Assembly: GCA_028554645.1 (NCBI GenBank)
Contig: JAQOOI010000069.1
Span: 62,001-126,000, forward strand
Length of the DNA: 64,000 bases
Direction: 5' to 3'
Source of the DNA: Omphalotus guepiniiformis
Lineage: Eukaryota; Basidiomycota; Agaricomycetes; Agaricales; Omphalotaceae
Part shown: positions 9,912 to 21,176 of the stretch, piece by piece
Numbering within the stretch: position 1 is the first letter of the stretch
Layout of the letters: every line of letters begins with the position of its first letter
Notes under the pieces: model-generated
The model's database searches: none
Seen by the model: the letters and a program-made list of their open reading frames with translations, nothing else
Told to the model about the DNA's origin: nothing
Made by a program: the position numbers and the translations under genes

Positions 9912-12340
9912 ATCGCCCATATGTACTCCTGTAGAAGTTAGTTGGAGTTAGATTGTAGTCACTAGAAGAGGGTGATACGACTCATGTACTCCTCTTCTCA
10001 GTACATAGTCCCTTGAGCTTCACAGCAAACTTGAGCGCCACACATCTCGGAGTGTTAGTAAGTCGGTCCTGGGGACTTACGTGCGTCAAAGTGGAAAGAA
10101 CGTTGTCTATCATAGTCGGTCCATCGGTCTCAAGTCCCATCAGGACGTACATCATCGACTTCTTCGAACCTTCCGAGTCGGTGGGACTTTTCTACATTTG
10201 TTACAAATGTATCGTGATTCTTGTCGAAGATCACAATCAGTACCTGTGGGTGCGCGTCTAAGTATTGAACGCAAGGTTTACGCTAGCGCCAAGTGAATGT
10301 CGGCGAAGTTCTGGCTGAGAATCAACTAATACATCACTTGCGGAGAATCAAAACACTTTACATGGACCCAAACGTGTAAACGTCATGCCAACGATTGAAA
10401 CAGTGACATACGTACTGCAAAGATTGTTTTTGCTATCGATATTTAAATACGGAAACTACGGTAAGTATCTACAGCAGGGCTGAGAGGGTATGTGCTTATC
10501 GCGCATCCGTGTTTAATACATTCGAATGCTTCACGAAATCATCAAGCGACTGTAAGTATATCTCGGCAGGATACATCCCGAATCCTTCTCTATGTATCTC
10601 ACGTCCGGAGTTTGAGGTTCCTACTACATTGTCTTACATAGTATGACCGCTGCGACTTGTGCCAGTAAAGCCCCAATGGGAATGGGCAACCCGAGACCCC
10701 TATTACACATACAAAGTACTGTCCTTCCCGGAATACAACCGGAATTCACTCATCAGTCACACAGGAGTTCAGTACGAAACAATGTACAGTAAGTATATCC
10801 GTACAAAGTTCATGGACCACACCTCCTGCCGTACCCGCAAGTGACTCCCAAACCCTACTGGTCGGAAAAAACACGAAAGCACCACCATGTCCACCTTTAT
10901 TAGGTACCTTTGATAAAGATTTGATGATCCTCATGATGGATCGTTGCTACTAGTATGATAGCGTTCGTTTCTCTGTGTTCGATGGACCGCTCAGGGAAGG
11001 ACTGGGAAGCACATTGCACGTTCATCCGCTCTCACAGCCTCTCCACTGCAGCTCAATATCACCATCCCCTTTGACGGCAAGCTTACCGTGCTTTATACAG
11101 TTCATCGGCAAGTGTATACCCGAAGAGGCCGTACTACGAAGTTGTACGTACCCTTTCTCCCCTGAGTGTTCTCACGAGCCTAAGCGTGATGTTTCCCCAT
11201 TGAAAGCCCCTGTCTGGTTCTGAGTCCTCGATCCTCGGTGCTTCGACGACTTACGAGTCTATAAGTGAATACGTATTAACGCATAAACCATCGGACGTAC
11301 AGTCAAAGTTGTTGTCAAGACCGGATGTCTTGCGGGAGCTCGTTTTACAGGAGTATAACGGAACATTCCCCTCTAAAGTCGAGTGCTGGCCTCGGATGTA
11401 TCTAATATGTACGTTGAGTTGTATAAACCCCTGAAGTAGTTTTACTCGAAGGCTCGAGGCGGAGATTCGAGCAAAACAATAAACGTCATGATCCACCAAT
11501 GCCCGAAAGCCTAGACCTTCGGCTGCGTATGTACGGAGGACCGTAAGCGACTGTAGTAATTATCAACCCCTCGCCGAGAGGTGCCGTGATAACTTTGGGC
11601 GCCAGCTATCGGCATCGATAGTATACACGACGGGTCACCTTCAAGTCACATCTCTCTCACTCCTCTCTTTATTTAGCTCATATCTCCTGGTGCATTATTC
11701 CCGTTTTAAGCTTGTTTTATTTGAGAAGTAGTTCCAACCGTCAGTGTGCCGCTCGGGCTTGCTCGGGTGCTGTCTGAATGCCGCCTAACGTTCTCACGAT
11801 ACCATCTCTCGACTCTCGAGGGGTTTGATACAGGTTTGATATTTCTGAAATTCCACACTGGTCACTCCCCCGGTAAGCACTTACATATATGGATTATGTA
11901 TATGAATCTTATCTTTCGGTGAAGCAAGAGCTTCGCAGTTGGACCGACTCGCGGCGATTGGCTTACTTATACAAGTATACAAAGTTGTCATTCAAATTGT
12001 CACAACCAGGTTAGCACCCGTCTGTAGTAATCATGTACTTGTGCTCGTACAAGTAATCGCATATCTGTTCCCTGACTAAAAGCCTGAATGTCTGGAAAAT
12101 ACATGCGAAAAGCCCGCTTCTTGATCGAGTCATAGAATGAAAGGAAGGGTTTCAGAAATGGGAATAAACCTTTTACGTGTTACTCAGTAAGTAGATCCAA
12201 GCTAGGTTTCGTATGTATTCGTGACAGTTGAGATATTTCAATTTTCGGAGGTTTATGCCAGCATACGTATGACAGACGGCGGTGAATAGAGCGCAATGTT
12301 GTGTGGAGATCAATTAAACACTCTGAGAAATAAAACTCCG
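9912..12340. other. Gene-free stretch
   Basis: Only short overlapping ORFs occur on both strands, none resembling a known family and none extendable by splicing. No repeat array or RNA gene was seen. It may be decayed repeat DNA. Confidence 0.5.
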
Positions 12341-14640
12341 AGCCTAAGATGGAATTGGACCTAAGCTCGTGGGCCGTCCAAGTCGTTTCCATCCGCCTAA
12401 CATCCAGGGTGAACACCGTAGGCTCAAAGCCGCCGATTTTGATAGATTGATCCCATTGATCTCCCTTTGATACTAAACGCGTTTGAACCTCAAAAATATG
12501 ACTCGACGATAAATCACTTCAACAGCCTGTTCATCCCCAATTGTTTGGCGAAGATCTATGTGCGCCTTTTGACTATACGGTCACCCCAAAGCCATGGTGG
12601 TAATCTTCAAGTAGTGCCCCTCACGTCCGCAGCAATGCAGCCTCAATGGGCCGTCCTAGCAATAAAAGTATAAGATTGGTAACGTTCAGCAACTCACCTT
12701 CATCCTCCTAGCATCTAGGGCTCATAAATTCATATCCGCCGACGACGATAGATTGATATTGAAGAATTTGAAGAATTTGACGCTTTTGAAACAACTTAGC
12801 AATCCCCGATCCCCGAAGATCCATATAAATCTTTCATTGGGTATGTATGCTGTGTTGAAGAAGCGCCACACGCCTTGTCAAGCCTGCAATAGGAATAAAA
12901 ACACGGGAGAAACTAGCGGGAAGTATCAAGGAAGTATACTCCACCTGCTGGTATGTACCATTTCACTATGACTCTGTATGCACTCACTCATTACTCGAGC
13001 GTCACTGGATGAGCGAGCATTCCTTCCCCGGCCCCCCGGTCACGGTTCCGTTGTCCATGACGTGTCCTCAGCAAAAGCATCACAGAGCATCACCCGTCCG
13101 CTACTCGAATTTGGTTGATCATTACCAGCATCGTAATATTTTGGTCGACATATACATAGCCTCAAAGCCATAGCCGCCTTCAAGTAGCGCCCCTCACGTC
13201 CGCAGCAAGCGTCGGTCCGTCTTAGGTTGCCAGTGATAGCAAATTTGAAGATGGGTTCGCGACTGTTCGCGATAGCCAAGGCCGTCCCAGCAAGTGCCAA
13301 GTGTATGTTTTTATCCCCCGATTGTTTGGAATGTTCGGCAGCTCATCTTCATCCGTCTAATAGTAATATCGACATCCAGAGCGATTATGGTCCACGCATA
13401 TCCATGCCCGCCGAAGATTGATACATTGATATTGATATTGATATTTATATCGACGCTCAGTCGGACTGTTGAAACGTCGATGCCCGATGCCCGATGCCCG
13501 ATGCCCGGCGCCCGAATGTCCGAGTAGGTCTGTCATATTGAGTATGTTCTTCAAAGATGGAGTACGTTTCCTCACGCAGTACGTGGAGTGTCCTTCCCGC
13601 TAGTTCTCCCGTGTTCTTATTGCTAGTGCAGGCTCGACGATGGGTTGTGTACAATACACATATCAACAAAGAATTCCCCGGTTGAAACTCGAAAAGATGA
13701 TTGATTCTCACCTCCTCTTCAACCCAGCACTCGCATTGAATGTTTTCAATATATACATTTCCGCAGGAGCCAGTATATTCCTCAAGTACCACATCACGTC
13801 CACAGCAATTGTCGGTCAGTCTTGATTCGCCAGTGATAGTAAACTTGAAGATGGGCCCGCGGACTTGGTTGCGATAGCCCCGGTGCAGATGAATCGGGAT
13901 CGTCCTAACAAAGTATAGGATATCGCGATCGAATCGGAATATCCGGCGACTCATCTTCATCCCTCCTAACAGTCTGGGCCTAGGGTCCAACCCCACCGAT
14001 GATTGATCACCCCCTCGAAGAACTGACTCGCCGATGAACATACCAGCACCTTGTTGATCCCCAATGCCCGATGTCTGATGTCCGAATTTCATCGAGTATA
14101 TGCACGTTGCTTTGTACACACACACCTCCTCAATCCTGCACGCACTAGCAATAGGAACACGGGAGAACTAGGCGGTAAGCACCTATTGGTCCGTTCATAT
14201 CCTGTTTCCGACTCTGTGAGCGTCAGGACTCAGTCAGGCCCCACTGGTTCAGAAGTATCTTGAAGCAGGAGTCCGGCATGTACTCCACCGTCCAACACAG
14301 AACAAATCGGCAGATTATCCTGTGGTCGGAACTCGAAAGACGATTGATTTTCACCTCCTTCCCAGGCATCCCTTGAACGTTTTAATCAGCATATAATCAG
14401 CATATATATCCCCAGAGCCAGTGAATTTAATGACATACTTTTTTCTTTTTCGCCATTCCGGCTCCCTATTTGGTTGATGATATCAAGAACGGCCACCGTG
14501 ACTGGCGGGATCTCCTGATCTGAATTGAAGCTCTTGACGCCCGCGGAAGGCAGCACTTGCGGTTTTTCTTGAGTTGCCAGTGATAGACATCATCGCTCAG
14601 ATGGGTTCGCGAAAGATTCAAAAGAGTGCACCGTTTCGTT
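12340..14640. repeat. Degenerate direct repeats with about 600-bp spacing
   Basis: Recurring phrases mark old repeats. CAAGTAGYGCCCCTCACGTC occurs at 12608 and 13181, with a weaker form at 13783. GCCAGTGATAG occurs near 13230, 13830 and 14577, followed in each case by AGATGGG. ACTCATCTTCATCC-like stretches followed by TGATTGAT-type motifs occur after each copy. ACACGGGAGAACTAG occurs near 12901 and 14157, and inverted at 13593-13633. Copies have many substitutions and indels and no coding frame survives. The originating element was not identified. Confidence 0.6.
13481..13515 (+). repeat. Short GATGCCC tandem repeat
   Basis: Four to five adjacent units of GATGCCC(G) with a degenerate tail. 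Related ATGCCCGATGTC text recurs near 14062 in the next copy of the larger repeat. Confidence 0.6.
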
Positions 14641-15160
14641 TCGGGAATGAAAATTTCACGCGGAGCTCTCGATACCCCCTCCCGTGCCCGTCTCCATCTG
14701 CATCCCGCCTTTTTGTTGTCGTGGCCCTAATATCCGTAGAGACAGCTCCTACAAGCGGAAGCCCCCCGAGTTTCCAAGTTCGCAGCCCTATCGGTTTTGT
14801 CTTGCGTTGCCAGAAATTTACCAGTGATGTCGATGATGGCGAGCAAGATTAAAAATAAAGTTCGGAACCCTCGGGTTGTCGGGGAAATAATATTAAAGCG
14901 GAGCTTCAAGTAGATCGGTGAGTCAGAGAATATTACGTGAACCATTTACTTTCACGACCTGAACCTGAACTCTCGATGCATCTGCACTCCTGATGTTCTA
15001 CGGCGACGCGAGGACGCAAAAATTTAAAACTCGGACGGGAACGCTCAATCTCTTCGAGAACATTAATGAATACACAAATAGTCACATTTCAAAGATCTAA
15101 CGAGAACTACATACTCGTACAAATTTCGACATTCATTTCCTCAACCATCATTCCCTACAC
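14641..15160. other. Intergenic, no gene seen
   Basis: Nothing supportable was found. It is the 3' flank of the EthD gene. Confidence 0.5.
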
Positions 15161-16105
15161 TCAATACTCCCAAATTCTAACCTGCCTAAAGCCCAAAATC
15201 GGACTGTTCTCAACATCAACCCACCCCTTCTCCTTATCCGCAACACTCTTAACGAAATCCTCACTAGCAAAGAACCCTAACGCACCCTCAAACGTCTCCG
15301 ATTCCGAGAAGACAACACCATCAACATCCATAGCTTTCCTACCCCTCGAAGCCATAATCTGCGCAATCGGTGCGCAAAGGTAGCTTTGCTCGTAAGTCAA
15401 CAAAGCGTCTTTGGTTTTGGGGTAAGAAATGAAAGCGTCGACGAAGGAACCTTTCCACCAAGAGAGGAAATCTTCGAGGGTTTGGGAAGGGTCTTTACGT
15501 GTCCAGACGACGAACGTGACGCGATCTTGGCGGGGAGTTCCTTCGGGGACGGTTACGGCTGCGCCGCCGGGATGGGAAGGGGAGGAAGGGATTTGGTTGA
15601 GTGGGGTGCTGAATGTTGAGGGGTAGACACGGATTTTCGGGATATCGAAGATGGCGGGTTCGAGGGGGTGAATCTTTGTCTTGACGTCTTCTGAGCCGAA
15701 GGGCTGGAGCGGGAGGGAAGGATGAGATTAGATGGGATGGGGAGGATGGGCTGGTACGTACCGCCATAAGTTTCTCAAAGTTATCAGCTTCGAATAACGC
15801 GATTCCGTCGATATCAGGAACGACTAATCCCGGAGCCTTTTTCAATAACTCGAGAGTAGGTAGATCAACATGGTACTACATCCCACATAGACACGCAACC
15901 CCAATCGTCAGAAACTCATTAACCTCAAGAACCCAAAATCAACCCTTACCTGTTCGTACCTCCTGATATTCTTCGTAAACACATCCAGGCTCTTGAACAC
16001 CGCACCTAGTTCAAGCCATTTCTTGTAGAATTCCTCGTGGGACAAAGCAGGGTTTTTGACGAGGAAGATGAGGAGACGTGCGCGGGTGGAAGGTTCTGCT
16101 GACAT
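15161..16105 (-). CDS. EthD domain-containing protein
   Basis: Three exons (16105-15950, 15875-15762, 15703-15161) join in phase 0 to 270 aa. The N-terminus (ARLLIFLVKNPALSHEEFY) is typical of fungal EthD proteins, which are dimeric alpha/beta-barrel (ferredoxin-like) proteins named after a protein of the ethyl tert-butyl ether degradation locus. VVPDIDGIALFEADNFEKL in exon 2 closes the first barrel half. A second, weaker EthD-like half follows (RVTFVVWTRKDPSQTLEDF ... DGVVFSESETFEGALGFF). Length suits two tandem domains. No signal peptide or membrane segment is seen, so a cytosolic location is expected. Fungal homologues are often found with secondary-metabolism or polyketide-tailoring genes, but no such cluster lies here and the substrate is unknown. 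Confidence 0.85.
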
Positions 16106-18970
16106 GTCTGTGGGCTATTGTCAATGTTTGATTAGCTATTCGTAGCGTTTGGGGATCGACTCGTTCGATGGTGGCGTTAGTCGCTGTGATTGGCGTTCAA
16201 CGTTCAACGTAACGTTCAGTGGCTGGTGCAGTTGAGTTGAGTGAGGATGCGGGAAGAGAAACTATCAGTGGGAGGGACCCTGGGACCTTGTGGTGGGGAA
16301 GGGTATTGTTGTATATAAACCCTGCAATGCATTGTTCGACTTGTTGAACGTTATTTGATTCCACATTCCACCTGGGGTTACATTCATTATTAATACGAAG
16401 TCACGAAGTACATATTACTCCAAGTACCCAGCGCAGCAGGCTGATGAACCTAGCCAAGGTCTCCCACTCCCCCCTCATGCACGTACGCAATCATCATCAC
16501 ATTGCCTGATGGGTGCAAATGAGGGCCAGGGGATGACGAAGACGAACCCCGGGTTGACCCTGCCTAAATGATCCACAATCTACTCGTTTTCTCTATCTTT
16601 ACCCCTTCCATAGCAATCGATACTACGATTCGATTACCGTCAAATGTAAGTACGTATTGTCACGGTACTGATCCATGTACTTTTTATACATGCAAGTCAT
16701 CTGTATACTAGCCTACGATACGCGTCTACTTCTCTTGAAATTCCCGCCACTGACAATACGTCCTGATATCGGAAGTTGAAAGGCATCGTTCTGAACTTGA
16801 TGTATGTACTTCATTTCTGATGGCAAACTTCAGCGATTCTCGATCGATCAATACATTACTTATCGGACCCTTGGCGAAGTCGAAGACTCAACAAGCGATA
16901 ATCAATATCAATTACACTTACATATTTTTCAATATGTATTCTTACAAAGACATATACGAGGAGTTCATCATGATGTATATGTAGACACAACAATCATTGA
17001 TCAAGTTCCAAGCAAGGTGACAAAAAACCTACGTAGGTACATACGTGCATACGTTGTATCATGTATCGGTGTGAATGCCCCTCCAGTATTAATTTTTAGT
17101 CGTTGGTGTCATCGGTGAGCAGACAATGACAGATTCACTGATATGCTCATGAGCTCATGTTACCTGGGTCCAACGCGTCGGAAGTCTCCCGGAACTAGAC
17201 GATGAGTACGGTAGTGCGACCGTGCCGTCAACGTGCGGCCGTAAAAACGGAATTCGAACGTGACTGTCATTACTGGCAGACAGTCATTCAGTCAACGGGA
17301 TTTCCCCCTACAGAATCCCACTCTTCGAGGTCCCAGAACCGGACTGAGTACACTAAGTACTGAAGGCAGACGTACGTAGATTAGAAATCAATGTCATAAA
17401 TAACTAGTAAGTAGGGTTGTACTGACCGCACTGCCGAAGCCCAACGAACAGTCGTTGTCCCGCCGCCCCCTCTGCGGCGCCTAGCCTTGGCCTGGACTAA
17501 GTTAGTCCACGAGTGAATACTACGTGATGCAGATACGCGCCGCAGGCCCGCAACTGTATGGTCAACTAAGATGAATATGATATTGGGTCGATATATGCAT
17601 ATGTAGCTCGAGTTGTAGAGGGAGCTTTCGCAATACGAGGGGGCGATGGCTGGGAGGAGGGTTACGAGTTAGGAACCTGAGTAGGTCTTCGTTGGTACGA
17701 ATTGACTCGGTCACTCCTACGGGTGGAGTGTTCAAGAATCATCATTCACCACTCACTACGTGATGTCGGTGCCAGGCTATACTAGTGATGGTGCGTACAA
17801 TCTCTTCAGTTGTGCCAAAACAATCTGAAGCGTTACTTTCCTATACATGATCACGCGTATTGAATCAGTGAATTGACGCCCAGTACTGAGAAATGCAAAG
17901 TGCACCTTTTTTAAGCTCCGTCCTTTTCGCTGAATACTTCTTATCTACCTCCCGCTGCTTCACCCGCCCTTCAGCCAGCGTGTTTCGCGTATTAACACCG
18001 ACGACGAAGTTCCCATCGATGAAAAGAACGTCCTTACACTTTGGTGGGTTTTGTCTCATTGAATCGAGTCGTGAGGTCTAAAGAAGCCATATGCACTCAT
18101 TGAACGGTTTTCCACTCTGAAAGGCATCAAATGAGTGGTGCGTGATGGAACGAAGAGGAAAAGTTCATCCGGTCACGAACCGTATACGATACCGCTTCGC
18201 ATCTATCCTATTTCACGCCGATCTGCGAAAGCCCGGATGATTTCTGTGACGGTGTACCAGCTTGCTCATCCGTGTGATTTAGAGTAACCGGAAGCCCAAG
18301 TATCCAGAAGGAATAGATGGTATCTAGCCAGCCCAAAGGTAATGGGTATGAAGAATTTGGAGTCGTTCGAATTCCTGGTGTTGGTTGGAATCCGAGGGGG
18401 ACCACGAACCTGAGATGAACCAAGTGTTCGAAGGATACGAGAGCCTGCGACGTGGATGATTGTAATGCGTTTGTGAACAGCGACCGTCGTAAAACCTTTA
18501 AGGTTGCACAAACCCAGTTGTAGCAAGTTTCTGCAGGGTAATGTTGTTATCAAGAGACTCACCATACATTTCCTATACGAAATGCTTTCGACACTTTCGG
18601 CCACTTTCTATTGAAGAATTGCCATTCAACCGCGTCAACTTGTGAGGTTTTGGACGGCTCGAACCTTTGCCAAATCCTTTGGAAACCCTTGGACTAATGA
18701 CTCGATGCATTTTTCCGAAATCTTTCTATGGGTATTGGGTTTTGTAGTTTGAGGGGAAGAGATGTACGAGAGCGTGTGGCAAGAACCAAGTGTGGGCATA
18801 TACTCGAGCTTTAAATCGAGGTGATGGTGCAGATTCTGCAGAGCGATGTTGAATGGTTGGTCCGTGCGCGCAGTAGTATGTGTTTTTTTTTGCCTTGTTG
18901 ACAGCCAAAGGTCTGTTTGTCTGTGCATTTGAATACTGGCTGAACAGACTATCTACTCAATATCAAGCGT
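16106..18970. other. Gene-free stretch
   Basis: The ORFs here (for example 104 aa at 16804-17118 and 112 aa at 18266-18604) lack recognisable domains and splice extensions. A Leu-rich minus-strand stretch around 18.3-18.9 kb faintly recalls F-box/LRR proteins, too weakly to annotate. Confidence 0.45.
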
Positions 18971-19018
18971 GCATTGTCACTCGTATATGCATATAATCCT
19001 CGAACCACGCTGGTGGCC

Positions 19019-19050
19019 TTCCTTCCTTCCTTCCTTCCTTCCTTCCTTCC
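19019..19050. repeat. (CTTC)n microsatellite
   Basis: About eight perfect CCTT units, just upstream of the DUF6535 remnant. A shorter similar tract lies at 38351-38376. Confidence 0.9.
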
Positions 19051-19103
19051 AACAAGTCGCTTTCATCTACATTTTTTGTCCCTCAATAAATTGGCTCCGA
19101 AGC

Positions 19104-19920
19104 TTCGAAACGGGAGACACCATCAAGATCTAGGTGCAGAGGTGCCCAATGAGGATCAGAACGACAGGATGAGGGATGGGAAAACATACTATGAGGAGTG
19201 CGGGGCATTAGATGAGCGGTTCCAGGAGGCTGGACCTGATGCTCGAGTTTATCGCGTGTTTCTGAAAGAGGCTGCAGCGTTCGATAAAAATTTGGTGGAG
19301 GAGAATAAAGGTGAGTACTTCGATGTTCGTGATGTTCTGACGCTATCAGTAGCTTCGTACTTAAACTCACACAGGCGGGTCTTTTCTCGGCGGTGGTCAC
19401 TACATTTCTCATTCAGGCGTCTCTGAACTTGCAGCAAGATCAGACAGGAGTATCGTCTTCACTTCTGTACGAGCTCGTACAGATTCAAAGGGCAAGCGCT
19501 CAAGGAGAGTCGGTTGCCAGTGTGCCATCATCCCCTCTGAATCCGAACACCCAATTCACTCCCGACATCATCTCCGTTTGGGTCAACGGACTTTGGGCCT
19601 GCAGTCTCGCTGCAAGCCTCTGTGTAGCGCTGTTTGCAGTTCTCGTTAAGCAGTGGTTATACCATTACGATTCATTCTCCTCTGGTGATGCTCGCTATCG
19701 TTCTCACCGACGACAATATCGGTATCTCAGATTCGAGCGATGGGGTGTGACGACCATCACTGGCCTACTACCAATCATCATGCACGCCTCTCTAGCACTC
19801 TTCCTTATCGGTCTGGTGCTCTTTTACGTCCGATACGCAGCAGGTATACGTTCCCTACGATATAACACACATGAGCTGCTCAAAAGGCCTAAACGGGTTC
19901 AAGTTCAAAACCAAACTTGA
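19104..19920 (+). pseudogene. DUF6535 membrane protein, 3'-truncated copy
   Basis: Exon 1 encodes the family N-terminus (DARVYRVFLKEAAAFDKNL). After an intron with donor near 19312 and acceptor near 19373, the reading continues with AGLFSAVVTTFLIQASLNL, SSPLNPNTQFTPD, WVNGLWACSLAASLCVALF and GLLPIIMHASLALFLIGLV, the hydrophobic core of DUF6535. The GT-AG join leaves the two exons out of frame by one position, and the usual LDVLLVF segment is missing. Homology to the sister copy at 51357-53738 stops at about 19842, after LVLFYV, where the sister continues with PLAHPIAVAIAV; about 25 unrelated residues then lead to a stop. DUF6535 proteins are multi-pass membrane proteins of unknown role, expanded in Agaricomycetes. 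Truncated and probably non-functional. Confidence 0.75.
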
Positions 19921-19959
19921 AATCCTTTAGCGGGCGGCGCGGGTGTCGATGTGTATCGT

Positions 19960-20290
19960 GGACCGGAAGTGGAGGTGGTGGTAATGGGCATGGGGGAGTA
20001 TTTGGTTAAAGGCGTTGAATTGCTGCTTGGGATTCTTCGTCTTCTGAAGATGATGAGTCCTCCGAGTTGACCTCGTTGCTGGCAAAGTCGGAGACGTCAT
20101 CTGAAGCCAGGAGACTGCTAGAGACGCCCACAGGAACAGTCCAACAGCTCGTACCACCCCAAACCAAGAGCGAACGCGCATGCAAACAGCGCTGAAGAGT
20201 TAGCGCCTGGTAAGCGCCCGAGACTGAGCGCTAGTAGTGGTCGCGTGATATATTACGTGCTTCTGAGTCCTTCCCAAACTCTGTCTATAG
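19960..20290 (+). repeat. Dispersed repeat R1, short copy
   Basis: Matches the start of the long R1 copies at 24.66 kb (+) and 45.84 kb (-). Shared text includes a GAAGATGATGAGTCCTCC stretch, the GCTAGAGACGCC segment and GGTAAGCGCCCGAG followed by CGTGATA. Relative to the other copies there is a deletion after the ACAAACAGC segment near 20190. On the minus strand it reads as a Ser/Glu-rich peptide (SSSSEDEE), also seen in the 45.7 kb copy on the plus strand, so R1 probably derives from a coding element. Confidence 0.6.
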
Positions 20291-20488
20291 GTTCGAAGTA
20301 TCACTACTCTCACATCATACAGTTGACTCAGTCTCTTGCAGGTATTCCAAAGGTATGTGCTGCAGGAACACGCTTCTCGAGCTCACTCCCATTATGTGTG
20401 ATTCTTCCACTACGTTTTGTACGCATACATCCTTATTCTCTCATCTTTCTACTTGGACCTGTAACCCTCGGACATCCCAACTAATTCA

Positions 20489-20846
20489 AGAGAACAAGAT
20501 CCGGTGCTGGAGATAAGGCTGCAGAGCGCTACGTACGTTGGTTTTTCACTCGCACTGCAATACGAAGCCGTACTAATATATCTTCTTTTCTTTCAACAGC
20601 CTGTCTTTGCGCTCCTCGACCATATGATTGACTTCGCTGCGAGCAGTCCGCCGATGGAGGACAACTTTGGCAAGGAGAGGATCAAGGAGTGCGGTGGTTG
20701 GCCCATGGCTGTCGATGGGCGTCGTTCTAGGTGCCAGTCCTACCATGCGCGGACTTCTTGATGACAGTGAGGTACTTGGAGAGAGACACGTTGCTGCCTG
20801 GGTCAAATACTGGCAAGAGCAGGGTTTGTTGCCTCTTGCCGCTTAA
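20489..20846 (+). other. Possible spliced coding fragment, unidentified
   Basis: A good intron (GTACGT...CAACAG, about 20531-20599) joins GAGDKAAERY to PVFALLDHMIDFAASSPPM and continues open to about 20760. A second frame then stays open to 20846 with RGLLDDSEVLGERHVAAWV. There is no start codon upstream before a stop at about 20480. It may be a remnant of a gene broken by the neighbouring R1 copy. Family not recognised. Confidence 0.2.
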
Positions 20847-21176
20847 GGCGCCGGAACTTCTCAATACGCTCGTTTCTATCGTTTCTATTACTTGTAACTA
20901 TTAGGGATCCATAGACGAAACATTAGATAGGATATCCGTCGAATTGACTAGAGGCGGAAAAAGGACATCTGTATTTAGTTGCGATGCCGTTTGTACATAT
21001 ATGTTTATTAGCTCAGAATTGATTTTGGTTGCGTATTGCCTACTGCATAGTGAAGTTCCTTCTTGACTTCAGTCCTGCTTAAGCCAACAGGCAAACAACA
21101 CCCCCTTCTGCTGGAAAGTTGAATACGTGTCCGAGTGAGACTCAGTTCCGAATGATTATCCGAACTAACAAATGCC
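20847..21176. other. Intergenic, no gene seen
   Basis: Probable 3' untranslated region of the transporter gene on the minus strand. Nothing else was seen. Confidence 0.5.

Noticed and set aside
13457..14125. 222-aa minus-strand ORF
   Set aside because: It spans degenerate repeat copies, including GATGCCC units. No domain or splice support.
16804..17118. 104-aa ORF
   Set aside because: Codon use and composition look random, with no homology by eye and no neighbouring exons.
18266..18928. F-box/LRR-like gene on the minus strand
   Set aside because: Leu-rich stretches only, with several frames and no F-box. Too weak to annotate.
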